A stretch of DNA of 17,140 nucleotides from CAZTPH01 sp031552655 (GTDB lineage: Bacteria > Pseudomonadota > Gammaproteobacteria > UBA9339), in NCBI GenBank assembly GCA_031552655.1, contig JAVBML010000053.1, positions 1-17,140 on the forward strand, in the 5' to 3' direction. The notes under the pieces are model-generated. The model was not told the origin of the DNA and made no database searches. It saw nothing but the letters and a program-made list of their open reading frames with translations. A program made the translations under genes and the position numbers. Positions 1-7,292 of this stretch are shown in pieces (within the stretch, counting starts at the first letter, position 1; every line of letters starts with the position of its first letter).

Positions 1-70
1 TGCCCAGGATTTTAGCATGTTCTAGTAGACGTAATTTACGTTTGATATCACTTAGTTCTTTTTGTTTCAT
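1..70 (-). CDS. Transposase-like protein, N-terminus only (runs off left edge)
   Basis: Only the first 23 codons are in the window. Read on the minus strand from the ATG at 70-68 they give MKQKELSDIKRKLRLLEHAK followed by ILG. This lysine/arginine-rich helix with a 'KLR-LEHAK--G' pattern resembles the opening of the helix-turn-helix domain of IS481/IS3-type rve transposases, where the next residues usually run into 'NVSKTCR..GIS..TFY'. That continuation is outside the window. A good Shine-Dalgarno (GAGG on the minus strand, 77-80) sits 6 nt before the ATG, so the start is probably real. I could not find a clear terminal inverted repeat to the right, so the element boundary is unknown. The family call is from recall of a short N-terminus and could be wrong. 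Confidence 0.5.
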   Translation of the reverse strand, partial: MKQKELSDIKRKLRLLEHAKILG

Positions 71-638
71 AAGTAGCCTCGGTTTATGTTTAACTACGCA
101 AAATTATACTACTTTGTCAACCGAAGTCTTAATTTCCATAATAATCTACCTAAAAAATTCATTTTATTAATAATATATCTATATTAGTAGCTCTTTTTGC
201 AGATTATCTAGGTAAACATATACACTACCCTTCCAATAAAATCTTTAAACCCTCTACCACGCATTAGTTACCTTGGAATTTATCAGCTAACTTTTATAAC
301 AATGTTAAAAGACAATACATTAGCAGATAAAAACCTTTTGCTTGGTACTAATAAACCATTCTCCATTGCCTTGAAAAGCGTTTATTTTATAGACCCTATG
401 CATCCACCACTAGCCACAGTTATAAAATTCACTTTCTCGATAACTTCCAGGGAACACGAAACTAAATGCTATGTATAAATATAAAACTTCCATTTTTCAA
501 TTAATTTCATGTTTTGAAAAACTATTTTTGACATCAAATTATCTGCCATTTAACATAGCAATGTATATGTAAATCAAAAATTAATTAAACCATATACTAT
601 TTAGATCTATGGCTTAGAAACAATACAATGGAGCATAA
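71..638. other. Gene-poor AT-rich gap between transposase-like gene and methyltransferase
   Basis: I recognise no RNA gene or conserved protein here. An 88-codon open frame (no stop from about 212 to 478, plus strand) contains an ATG at 302 that would give a 58-residue peptide beginning MLKDNTLADKNLLLGTNKPF and ending TKCYV. It has no evident Shine-Dalgarno and resembles nothing I know. The only other clear signal is a promoter-like pair at 528-556. The stretch may be the flank of an insertion sequence or decayed DNA. Confidence 0.5.
528..556 (+). promoter_or_regulatory. Candidate sigma70 promoter for methyltransferase/radical SAM pair
   Basis: A perfect -35 TTGACA (528-533) is followed after 17 bp by TAACAT (551-556), which matches the -10 consensus at 4 of 6 positions. 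Transcription would start near 563 and leave a leader of about 75 nt before the ATG at 639. No operator-like repeat was seen around it. Confidence 0.45.
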
Positions 639-1493
639 ATGATTCGAAACTTACTAGCCACCCTGGGAAAGATTTTACATAAAAATGTCAGCACCAAGCT
701 CTATGCCCAGGTTTATGAGCATATTGCTCCCCACTACGATCAATGTGTTACTCGTCAAAGCTTGGCAAAGGAAACTGCGGAGGTTATTGATAAATTAGAA
801 CTAAAACCGACCATGCGCTGCCTGGATCTTGGCTGTGGTACCGGCCATGCCACTAAACTCATAGATAATAAAGTAGCGCCCAGTGGTAATGTAGTGGCCT
901 GCGACATAGCCAAATCAATGCTAGCCCTCGCCCGGGAAAAAAATCCTGAATTACAGGTAACCACATTCGTAGAGAAAGAGATGCTAGCAATGCTCCGGGA
1001 ACAGAGAGATGCTTCCCTGGATTTAGTTACCTCCTTCTGGGCCATAGATTATAATAGCGAAATAGGCAAAACCCTGGAAGAAATAAAGAGAGTTTTAGCG
1101 CCCAACGGTCAAGTGGCAATTTTAGTTAACACCCAGGAATCGCTATCGGAACTGCAAAAAATTATCACCAAGATATTTCTCAAAAATATCTTCGCATTGC
1201 GAACCATTCCTCCCGTATGGGTTCCTAGAAATTTAAACAAATTTAAACAATGGGTGGAGAAAGCATCGTTAGAAATTTTGGAACTCAGGGAACAATCCTT
1301 GGGATATAAATTTTCCTCCGGAGAACAATTGGTAGCGTGGCTAAAAACCGGCGGTCCCAGTGCCGGCTTTAAATATTTTCTCAAGAAGAAATATGAAGAT
1401 TTAATCTTTAAAAAAATTAAAGAAGAGATTGACCAAAGGAAGGGTATTACCATAACATTTAAATTTATTCGCTTCATTGGTATAAAGAGATAA
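639..1493 (+). CDS. Class I SAM-dependent methyltransferase (UbiE/Methyltransf_11-like fold)
   Basis: A 284-residue soluble protein with a Rossmann-type SAM-binding domain. Motif I LDLGCGTG is at residues 62-69, the acidic end of strand 2 is at D89 (VVACDIAKSM), a motif IV-like stretch is around 125-135, and the 'EEIKRVLAPNGQVAIL' helix-turn typical of UbiE/COQ5-like enzymes is near 141-157. The roughly 120-residue C-terminal part is lysine-rich and probably forms the substrate cap; its substrate cannot be read from sequence. The start is supported by GGAG (630-633) 5 nt upstream. The next gene begins 6 nt after the stop, so the two are almost certainly co-transcribed. That suggests it methylates the substrate or product of the adjoining radical SAM enzyme. 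It is not ubiE itself, because both the rest of the sequence and the context differ. Confidence 0.85.
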   Translation: MIRNLLATLGKILHKNVSTKLYAQVYEHIAPHYDQCVTRQSLAKETAEVIDKLELKPTMRCLDLGCGTGHATKLIDNKVAPSGNVVACDIAKSMLALAREKNPELQVTTFVEKEMLAMLREQRDASLDLVTSFWAIDYNSEIGKTLEEIKRVLAPNGQVAILVNTQESLSELQKIITKIFLKNIFALRTIPPVWVPRNLNKFKQWVEKASLEILELREQSLGYKFSSGEQLVAWLKTGGPSAGFKYFLKKKYEDLIFKKIKEEIDQRKGITITFKFIRFIGIKR

Positions 1494-1499
1494 TCATCC

Positions 1500-2780
1500 A
1501 TGATGCTAGCTAATCTACCTATTATTCTACGTCTATTGTGTGACGGAAGTATCTACCGCTTTATTGCTAGATTATATAAATTGAGGAAAAAATCCCGAAG
1601 CATCATGGCTTACTTAAAGTACCTAGCTAAATTCTGTGCCGGCGAAAAAATAGTCTATGGCAATGGAAAATATGTTATCAACTCTCTCATCCCTCCCATT
1701 CCATCCCAAGCATTTTTTAATTTTCTCCATGCTCTAAATGGCAAAGGAGATATTCTCACCGCCTTTGCCCAGGGAGATATCCAGGCCCCAATCTCCACCT
1801 ATCTAAAAATTACCAATAACTGTGATTGTAGCTGTTTTTACTGTAGTGCCCATGGTAATGTAGATAATCAACGGCAACTATCCTATGAAGATTGGAAAAG
1901 GGTAATCGCTGAACTTCAAGACCTTGGTGTATCCTACATTGGATTTACCGGCGGTGAACCCTTACTTTATCCAGAAATTGAAAAGCTCCTAGCTACCGTC
2001 GACCAACGATCCGCGAGTATACTTTTCACCAATGGCATTCATCTAACCTATGAAAAGGCCAAAATTCTAAAAGATGCAGGATTATTTGCCATCTCCATCA
2101 GCCTAGATTCCGCCGACAAACAAAAGCATAATCAAACCCGAGGTAATCCTTTGGCTTTCGACCTAGCTCTACGCGCCATAGCTAATGCTAGAAAAGCGGG
2201 ACTCTACACCATTGTGCAACCGGTTCTTTGTAAAACTGAACTAACCTGGAGTAAATTTTCCCAACTAGTGAACTTAGTTAAGCGCAGGGGAGCCCACGAG
2301 ATTAGAATTCACAAACCAGCTCCGGCGGGAAGAATTTCTAACATAGAGGGAAATGATCAAATCATCTACAGTGATACTGACTGCGGTAAATTATATGCAT
2401 TACAGCTTAAAGCTAATCGTAAACTATCCATGCCTAAGGTCAGCTCTTTTCCCTACACCGAAGGACCCGAACGCTTTGGTTGCAATGCTGGGATTTTTCA
2501 TTCATACATTAGTTCCACGGGAGAATTAACCCCCTGTGACTTTATTCCCCTAACCTTTGGCAATGTCCTTAATAATAAAATTAGTGATCTCTACGAAACC
2601 ATGAAAAAAACTTTGGGCAAAAGAAAAATCAGCTGCATGGCAGCGCAAGTATCGGCAACTCTCTGCCAACGTAATAGTCATTCCCATTCTCTCCGGGAGT
2701 CCCAGGAAATATGCCAAGAAATAGAGTCAAAAATCGAAGCAATACCTAAGTTTTTTCGAGAGACGTCAGGGTTACTGTAG
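1500..2780 (+). CDS. Radical SAM enzyme with C-terminal auxiliary-cluster-like (twitch/SPASM-type) region
   Basis: A 426-residue protein. The radical SAM CX3CX2C motif is formed by C108, C112 and C115, with an additional C110 in TNNCDCSCFYC. The SAM-binding GGEP is near 152-155 and a 'SISLDS' strand near 200-205. About 100 residues precede the barrel and carry a 'GKYVIN...PPIPSQAF' segment of the kind found in some radical SAM/SPASM proteins. After the barrel, 'GCNAG...STGELTPCDF.P..FGN' (about 328-355) is the usual start of an auxiliary 4Fe-4S domain. The following cysteines (about 380, 390 and 406) do not form the canonical SPASM CX2CX5CX3C, so this may be a twitch or divergent SPASM domain. 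It follows the methyltransferase by 6 nt, with a weak AAGAGA ribosome site. Its 3' end overlaps the opposing gene by 35 bp. The substrate is unknown: a peptide or a small molecule are both possible. Confidence 0.85.
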   Translation: MMLANLPIILRLLCDGSIYRFIARLYKLRKKSRSIMAYLKYLAKFCAGEKIVYGNGKYVINSLIPPIPSQAFFNFLHALNGKGDILTAFAQGDIQAPISTYLKITNNCDCSCFYCSAHGNVDNQRQLSYEDWKRVIAELQDLGVSYIGFTGGEPLLYPEIEKLLATVDQRSASILFTNGIHLTYEKAKILKDAGLFAISISLDSADKQKHNQTRGNPLAFDLALRAIANARKAGLYTIVQPVLCKTELTWSKFSQLVNLVKRRGAHEIRIHKPAPAGRISNIEGNDQIIYSDTDCGKLYALQLKANRKLSMPKVSSFPYTEGPERFGCNAGIFHSYISSTGELTPCDFIPLTFGNVLNNKISDLYETMKKTLGKRKISCMAAQVSATLCQRNSHSHSLRESQEICQEIESKIEAIPKFFRETSGLL

Positions 2781-3627
2781 CGTCGGCAATTTTTTCTCCC
2801 GCGGGAGTAACTACTTCCGATTCAAACAGATAAACATCACCACAACATTCCAGTGACCTCGCCAAAAATATTAATTTTGTTCCCGCAAAGGCAAAATTAT
2901 GTGCCCTAAGCACACCACTATTAAATAGGTACGGGGTATCCGATAGCCCAGTAAGCTGATCCAGTAAAAGTGAAATAGCTTTACTTTGATAGTAACCAAG
3001 AACAGCTAGAGGCAATACGGGATAATCGGGAAAATGACCGCAGCAATATTCCGGCCGAACTACTCCCAGAGAAAAACTCACTTTTTCCCTGGTTAAAGAT
3101 ATATCATATAAAGGAAAAACTTCGCCATAGGGATTAGCGATACTCGCCGTTGAAACCGAAGGATTTTCTTGTCTAAAATCAAAATATTTTCTAGCAAATA
3201 TCCTTTGAGGTATAATATAAAAATCAACTTCAGTTTCATAGAGCAGCTCATCATTAGCCGCAAGAAACAATCTAGTATAAGCCTTTGCTCGACGCTTATC
3301 AATTACTTCACCCCGAGCGATCCCATAGAGATTACCACTATCCCCCATACTTTTTTCAGTGCAAAGCTTCTGACGTCCCTCTAGAGCAATATAGAGGCAA
3401 GACTCATCACCCTCTTTATCTAGCGTAACCGCACAGGAGCCTAAAATTGCCAGATGCCGTGCCGACTCAGCGAAGGTTATTACTCCTCTTTCATTTCCCC
3501 GAGGCTGCTCAACGGGAATGGTTGCCCTTACCTCATTGCCAATTTTAACTAATTCTCGTAGCGCATAGTAGGGAGGTCTGATCAAATTTTTTCTGAAAAT
3601 TTGCTCATCACTAATATTGGTAATCAT
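2746..3627 (-). CDS. Double-hotdog FabA/FabZ-like protein (dehydratase or thioester-binding)
   Basis: A 293-residue soluble protein with no signal peptide. Two halves each look like a hotdog fold. The N-terminal half (about 35-150) has a central helix 'FAESARHLAILGS' with E54. The C-terminal half (about 180-290) contains CGHFPDYPVLP (H198), which matches the catalytic-His loop GHFPxxPVxPG of FabZ/FabA dehydratases. The Glu that follows this loop in FabZ (the 'EA-AQ' helix) is replaced here by Tyr in 'AVLGYYQSK'. A composite active site using H198 from one half and E54 from the other is therefore possible. It is the last gene of the minus-strand group, 20 nt after the SPASM radical SAM gene, with GGGAG (3638-3642) as ribosome site. 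Known relatives act on acyl-ACP or acyl-CoA thioesters, but no carrier protein is encoded nearby. Dehydratase, thioesterase and non-catalytic roles all remain possible. Confidence 0.7.
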   Translation of the reverse strand: MITNISDEQIFRKNLIRPPYYALRELVKIGNEVRATIPVEQPRGNERGVITFAESARHLAILGSCAVTLDKEGDESCLYIALEGRQKLCTEKSMGDSGNLYGIARGEVIDKRRAKAYTRLFLAANDELLYETEVDFYIIPQRIFARKYFDFRQENPSVSTASIANPYGEVFPLYDISLTREKVSFSLGVVRPEYCCGHFPDYPVLPLAVLGYYQSKAISLLLDQLTGLSDTPYLFNSGVLRAHNFAFAGTKLIFLARSLECCGDVYLFESEVVTPAGEKIADATVTLTSLEKT

Positions 3628-3647
3628 AGCTCACTATCTCCCAATGA

Positions 3648-4757
3648 TTAAAAAAACGTAGGCATACAATCGGCGATTTTATCCGCGACTACCTGTCCAT
3701 GGTAGGGACCTAGGCAGCGACAATCTTTAGTAAGATAACTGCCAAATAAAAGTTTATTACCCGCTCGGCAACCACCACCGCATAAATGTTTATGGCTACA
3801 GGCCTTGCAATTTTGAGGAAGAGCGGTAAATTCTTGAAATAGTTTTGAATCGTGACGTCGGGCAAAAATATCCCATAGATTACTCTGATAAACATTGCCT
3901 AAAACTAAATCATGAATAAAGGGACATGGAGTAATATCACCATTTAATTTAATTGACAGCGCATATTTTCCTCCTAGACATACACTATGACAGCAACTAA
4001 TAATTCTTTTAAAATAGGAAGCGTGGTCCGGAGAATATTGATACAGCACTTTGTGCTTACACTGATGCCATTCTTTAGCAGAAGGTAGCAAAGAATCATC
4101 TATTTTCTGGGGAATATATTGATAAAATAGTGGCTTTACCCCCAGCGCGGTAGCAAATTTATAAATTTGCTCAATGTTACCAATGTTTTCACTGTGTAGC
4201 GCCGTAAAGGTATAGGTTTTAATTCCAGCTTTCACTAGATTTTTAATTCCCACTAAAGTTCTCTGCCAAGCCCCAACATTACCAACAAAGTTATCGTGTA
4301 TCTCCCGATCATGGGAAATCAATGAAACAATGGCATTATCTAAACCAGCGGCGTGCAATTTAGAAACCACATCTTCGCTAGCCAGAGTACCATTGGTATA
4401 CAACGTTACCTCCCTAATTTTTGCCCGCCCCTTGGCATGGCCAACTATTTCACTAAGATCATCACGCATTAGCGGCTCCCCTCCCAGTAAATCCAAGCGC
4501 AGGGGAACATTTTTAAGTTGGTCTAGGAATGCCAAGATCTTCTCCAACGGTGTAGCACGGCTCTTGGAAGCATAGCACATCTTACAAGCTAGATTACAAT
4601 CCTCTACCACATCTAATTTAATCACATAGGGATAGGCACCGATCATGGATACCAATTTAGGAGCCAAGGATCCCAGATGATTCAAGATAAAATTCTGCAT
4701 TCTCGTAGCAATCTTGGTCTTTAAACGCACTACTTTACCTGCATAGCTAAGCTTCAT
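3648..4757 (-). CDS. Radical SAM/SPASM-domain protein
   Basis: A 369-residue protein with a complete radical SAM and SPASM layout. CX3CX2C is C54, C58 and C61 (EDCNLACKMCYA), GGEP is at 92-95, and 'TLYTNGT' near 118-124. The SPASM domain starts with C260 and C278 ('NGDITPCPF...LGN'), then shows the canonical CX2CX5CX3C at C317, C320, C326 and C330, followed by C346 and C348. This predicts two auxiliary 4Fe-4S clusters. SPASM enzymes most often modify peptides (PqqE, AlbA, mycofactocin and anaerobic sulfatase maturases), though some act on small molecules or cofactors. No convincing precursor peptide lies in the gaps on either side of the gene. A GATGGA ribosome site precedes the ATG. It lies 105 nt downstream of the aminotransferase and 20 nt upstream of the hotdog gene, probably as one transcription unit. 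Confidence 0.88.
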   Translation of the reverse strand: MKLSYAGKVVRLKTKIATRMQNFILNHLGSLAPKLVSMIGAYPYVIKLDVVEDCNLACKMCYASKSRATPLEKILAFLDQLKNVPLRLDLLGGEPLMRDDLSEIVGHAKGRAKIREVTLYTNGTLASEDVVSKLHAAGLDNAIVSLISHDREIHDNFVGNVGAWQRTLVGIKNLVKAGIKTYTFTALHSENIGNIEQIYKFATALGVKPLFYQYIPQKIDDSLLPSAKEWHQCKHKVLYQYSPDHASYFKRIISCCHSVCLGGKYALSIKLNGDITPCPFIHDLVLGNVYQSNLWDIFARRHDSKLFQEFTALPQNCKACSHKHLCGGGCRAGNKLLFGSYLTKDCRCLGPYHGQVVADKIADCMPTFF

Positions 4758-4862
4758 TTTTTTTCCATCTCTGTGAAATTGCTATAACTTATTCCACTTT
4801 CAATAAATAAAAACTATCTATCATTAACTTTTTACCGACCCATTAAAATTTTTATATCATTT

Positions 4863-6146
4863 TTAAAAACCAAATTTTGACCAGTATTCATCCAGATATG
4901 CTCTAAATTCATTTCCCCAGGCTAAATCCACGGGAGTAAGTAAAGATTCATGGGATGGTGGTCGTCTACCATTTAATTCGGCTAAAAACTGCTCCTTAAT
5001 TTTTAAAATCGTTGGATGAATCTCCGCTGCAAATATTGTATCCACTATCTCTCCCTCACCAAAATTTGGCGATGGTTTCACAATATCCACTTTACCCACG
5101 GGAGTTATCTTCACCGCATTACCCACAAATGCTAAGCCAATGACCTCCCCGGCAGCTATGGCAGCCAAGGTAATATCTTGCTCTCGCACTTTCAACCCCA
5201 GAGCCGGCGCTAAATAACTTATCAAATAATCCAGCACAGTACCACCAAGACGATTCACTCTCATGGGAGGATAAATCAAAGTCTCTCCGTCGGCTAGTAG
5301 AGCCACAATTTCCTCCCCCGGCCCATCGGCCAGGGCACCATAGCTTCTCAGCTCATCAAAGGAGCGTAAATTGTAATCAATGTTGCCATGGTGAACACCG
5401 TAGGGGGCTAAATAGAGCAGTTCATCGTAACCTAACCTTCGAACCAAACTACCATCTGCGGAAGCGGCACCATAATTGGAAGCATGCTTTCCCAGAATGG
5501 GAAACATTCTTTGGCTGCCGGTGATTGCCACTCTAACACCGTGGCTATTAATTCTATCAAGATCAGAAAAGTAGCTACTCCAGCGAAAAACTAATATGCT
5601 ACTTTCAATGAAATAATTGGGACCCAGGGAAACTCCCCAGGGACCAACGCCACTGCCAACCGATGGGCGAATATACGCCCTTCCAGGAATACCATCGGAC
5701 GCAAGTAAAACATCTTTACCATGGATCGCCACGGCATCTAAAATTAATTGACCAAATTTCTCCAGGGACATGGCGGGTTGATAGCCTCGAGCTTGTAAAG
5801 AGCGTGCAAATCTAGCCAAACGTTGACGATGCAAAATAACATTCACACCGATAATTTTATTATCACCATCCAAAAGAGGTTCCGCACTGGATCCCTCCCA
5901 AACCCCCGTAGCATAATCAGCTCGATGTTGTTGATTGGGAGCAAAATTCAGTAAGGAGTGGGCGGGGCATATTACCGCTTGGTCGGGAGCGAAAGGTAAA
6001 TTGCGTACTATATATCTATTCTTCGGCCAACTATGCTCTATGACACTGGCAAAATGATATTGCACCGCCTGGGAATATTCTTGCCAATTTGCCAAGGAAT
6101 CATAGTATTCTTTTCTCAGCGCACTTAAATCGAAATTATTCCCCAT
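4863..6146 (-). CDS. Class IV PLP aminotransferase, branched-chain aminotransferase-like
   Basis: A 427-residue protein with fold-type IV hallmarks in order. 'YATGVWEG' (78-85) corresponds to the 'GTGVFEG' loop, and 'AYIRPSVGSG' (157-166) to the 'YIRP' strand of branched-chain aminotransferases. The PLP lysine is predicted as K220 in 'LGKHASNYGAA', followed by 'RRLGYDELLYL' as in IlvE. 'RVNRLGGTVLDYL' (296-308) resembles the cofactor-phosphate-binding 'PGITR' turn, and 'VGNAVKITPVGKV' (341-353) the terminal 'GTAAEITPV'. It is longer than ordinary IlvE (about 300-365 residues) because of N- and C-terminal extensions. The usual 'LD' after the lysine helix reads 'LAPYG', and the expected Glu region reads 'DGPGEEI', so the substrate may not be Val/Leu/Ile. 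I chose the ATG at 6146 over an in-frame TTG at 6158, because the TTG overlaps the Shine-Dalgarno that serves this ATG. It is the first gene of the minus-strand group. Confidence 0.85.
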   Translation of the reverse strand: MGNNFDLSALRKEYYDSLANWQEYSQAVQYHFASVIEHSWPKNRYIVRNLPFAPDQAVICPAHSLLNFAPNQQHRADYATGVWEGSSAEPLLDGDNKIIGVNVILHRQRLARFARSLQARGYQPAMSLEKFGQLILDAVAIHGKDVLLASDGIPGRAYIRPSVGSGVGPWGVSLGPNYFIESSILVFRWSSYFSDLDRINSHGVRVAITGSQRMFPILGKHASNYGAASADGSLVRRLGYDELLYLAPYGVHHGNIDYNLRSFDELRSYGALADGPGEEIVALLADGETLIYPPMRVNRLGGTVLDYLISYLAPALGLKVREQDITLAAIAAGEVIGLAFVGNAVKITPVGKVDIVKPSPNFGEGEIVDTIFAAEIHPTILKIKEQFLAELNGRRPPSHESLLTPVDLAWGNEFRAYLDEYWSKFGF

Positions 6147-6152
6147 GGATAT

Positions 6153-6156
6153 CCTC
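6153..6156 (-). promoter_or_regulatory. Ribosome binding site fixing the aminotransferase start
   Basis: On the minus strand GAGG lies 6 nt before the ATG at 6146 (TTGAGGATATCCATG). It overlaps the alternative in-frame TTG at 6158, which argues that translation begins at the ATG and that the four extra residues of the longer frame are not made. Confidence 0.6.
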
Positions 6157-6353
6157 AATTATATTTAGCTTCGAACATGATATTACCTTAATAACCATTT
6201 TGTTGCCACTTCATTAATTTACCTAGAATAAAAATACTTTCACCACTTTCTGCCCTCAGATAAAAACCATGGTATCCAAATCTAACAAGCTATTTTTACG
6301 GTATTGTTCAAAATCTATTCTTCAACTAAATAAAATTATCAGCGAACAATAAT

Positions 6354-7292
6354 ATGCAAATTATCTCTAAATTACATTCTTGGTTATACAAAGAACAAAG
6401 CCTTCTTGGCATAGACGTGGGGAAAAATTTTATCAGGATAGTTGAACTATCCAAAAATGATAACACATTGTGCCTCGTAAATTGTGCTAAAATTCCCATC
6501 GAAGGAAAAATCACCGATAGTCACACCGTAGCCACTATTAGAACATGGCTAGACCACAATGCCAAATCTAAAAATACAGCCACCGCCGTAGCAGCAATCC
6601 ATGCTCTCTTTAAAAAACAACATCTTGCCAATCATCTCACTTCCCGGGAGCTAAAAAACTTTATTTCATTTAATCTAAGTCAAGCCATGAACCTACTACC
6701 CAGGCAAATCAGCTATGACTATAAAATGGATATTGATAACCAGGGTGCACTTTCCCTGGCCACGGTGGCTCTGGAAAAAAAACACATCGATTTCTTTCTG
6801 GCCCTAGGTAACTCCCTTAACCTTCGCATAAAAATTGTTGACTTAGATATTTATGCCCTAGCCCGTGCCATTTGTTACAATTATGCGGGACAACAACCAA
6901 TGCTAGTTGTAAATATCGAAGAACACCGCATTCTATATATTGTCTTAGATGATAGTCAAATTCTTCTCTGGGCCGAGGAAACTATAGACATGAACAATTT
7001 AACCTCAGATTTTTTCATGCCACTAATCATTGCCAAAATTAAAGAGTGGCGATCCAAAATAGCAATTAACCAATTAATTCTCGGAGGCAATTATCAAGCT
7101 ATCAGCGCAATAGCTAAATTAATTGAAGCATGGCAAGGTACCATAGTTGAAGACTGGCGTCCCCTATCTCTAGCCATCGCCAATCCACTGGGAACTTTAA
7201 ATCACGGCACTACCATGGATAAAAATTGTAAAACAAACATCTTTTCGGAAATGCTGATTGCCTTTGGTTTGGCCCTTAGGGTAAATGGATGA
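6354..7292 (+). CDS. pilM: PilM-like type IV pilus/competence assembly ATPase (HofM/ComA type)
   Basis: A 312-residue cytoplasmic protein of the actin/FtsA-like PilM family. The first actin-fold phosphate loop is 'SLLGIDVGKNFIRIVELSK' (about 16-34). 'LVVNIEEHRILYIVLDD' (about 183-199) is the second nucleotide-binding strand pair, and 'LILGGNYQAI' (about 240-249) the adenosine-side turn. PilM binds the cytoplasmic tail of PilN and couples the inner-membrane PilN/PilO platform to the pilus motor. It opens a four-gene operon, and its stop overlaps the pilN start (ATGA). The leader region has no strong Shine-Dalgarno; the ATG was chosen because it sits about 15 residues before the conserved loop, as in relatives. 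Confidence 0.88.
   Translation: MQIISKLHSWLYKEQSLLGIDVGKNFIRIVELSKNDNTLCLVNCAKIPIEGKITDSHTVATIRTWLDHNAKSKNTATAVAAIHALFKKQHLANHLTSRELKNFISFNLSQAMNLLPRQISYDYKMDIDNQGALSLATVALEKKHIDFFLALGNSLNLRIKIVDLDIYALARAICYNYAGQQPMLVVNIEEHRILYIVLDDSQILLWAEETIDMNNLTSDFFMPLIIAKIKEWRSKIAINQLILGGNYQAISAIAKLIEAWQGTIVEDWRPLSLAIANPLGTLNHGTTMDKNCKTNIFSEMLIAFGLALRVNG

Noticed and set aside
103..120. TTGACA and TATAAT on the minus strand upstream of the transposase-like gene
   Set aside because: The two elements are only 6 bp apart, so they cannot form one sigma70 promoter, and neither has a good partner at 16-18 bp.
1231..1250. Perfect tandem repeat of a 10-mer (atttaaacaa twice)
   Set aside because: It lies in frame inside the methyltransferase and encodes an ordinary Asn/Lys/Phe-rich helix, so it is probably AT-rich coincidence.
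639..1493. Calling the methyltransferase ubiE or bioC
   Set aside because: Only the generic class I motifs match. The C-terminal region and the radical SAM context do not fit quinone or biotin synthesis.
4330..4575. 81-residue plus-strand frame opposite the SPASM radical SAM gene
   Set aside because: It lies wholly within conserved radical SAM motifs on the other strand, with Ser/Arg-rich shadow composition.
4758..4862. Search for a short precursor peptide between the aminotransferase and SPASM genes
   Set aside because: The longest frame there is 11 codons with no leader-like features.
6269..6352. 27-codon plus-strand frame ending just before pilM
   Set aside because: No ribosome site and no similarity; its ATG is simply part of one of the many CCATGG sites.
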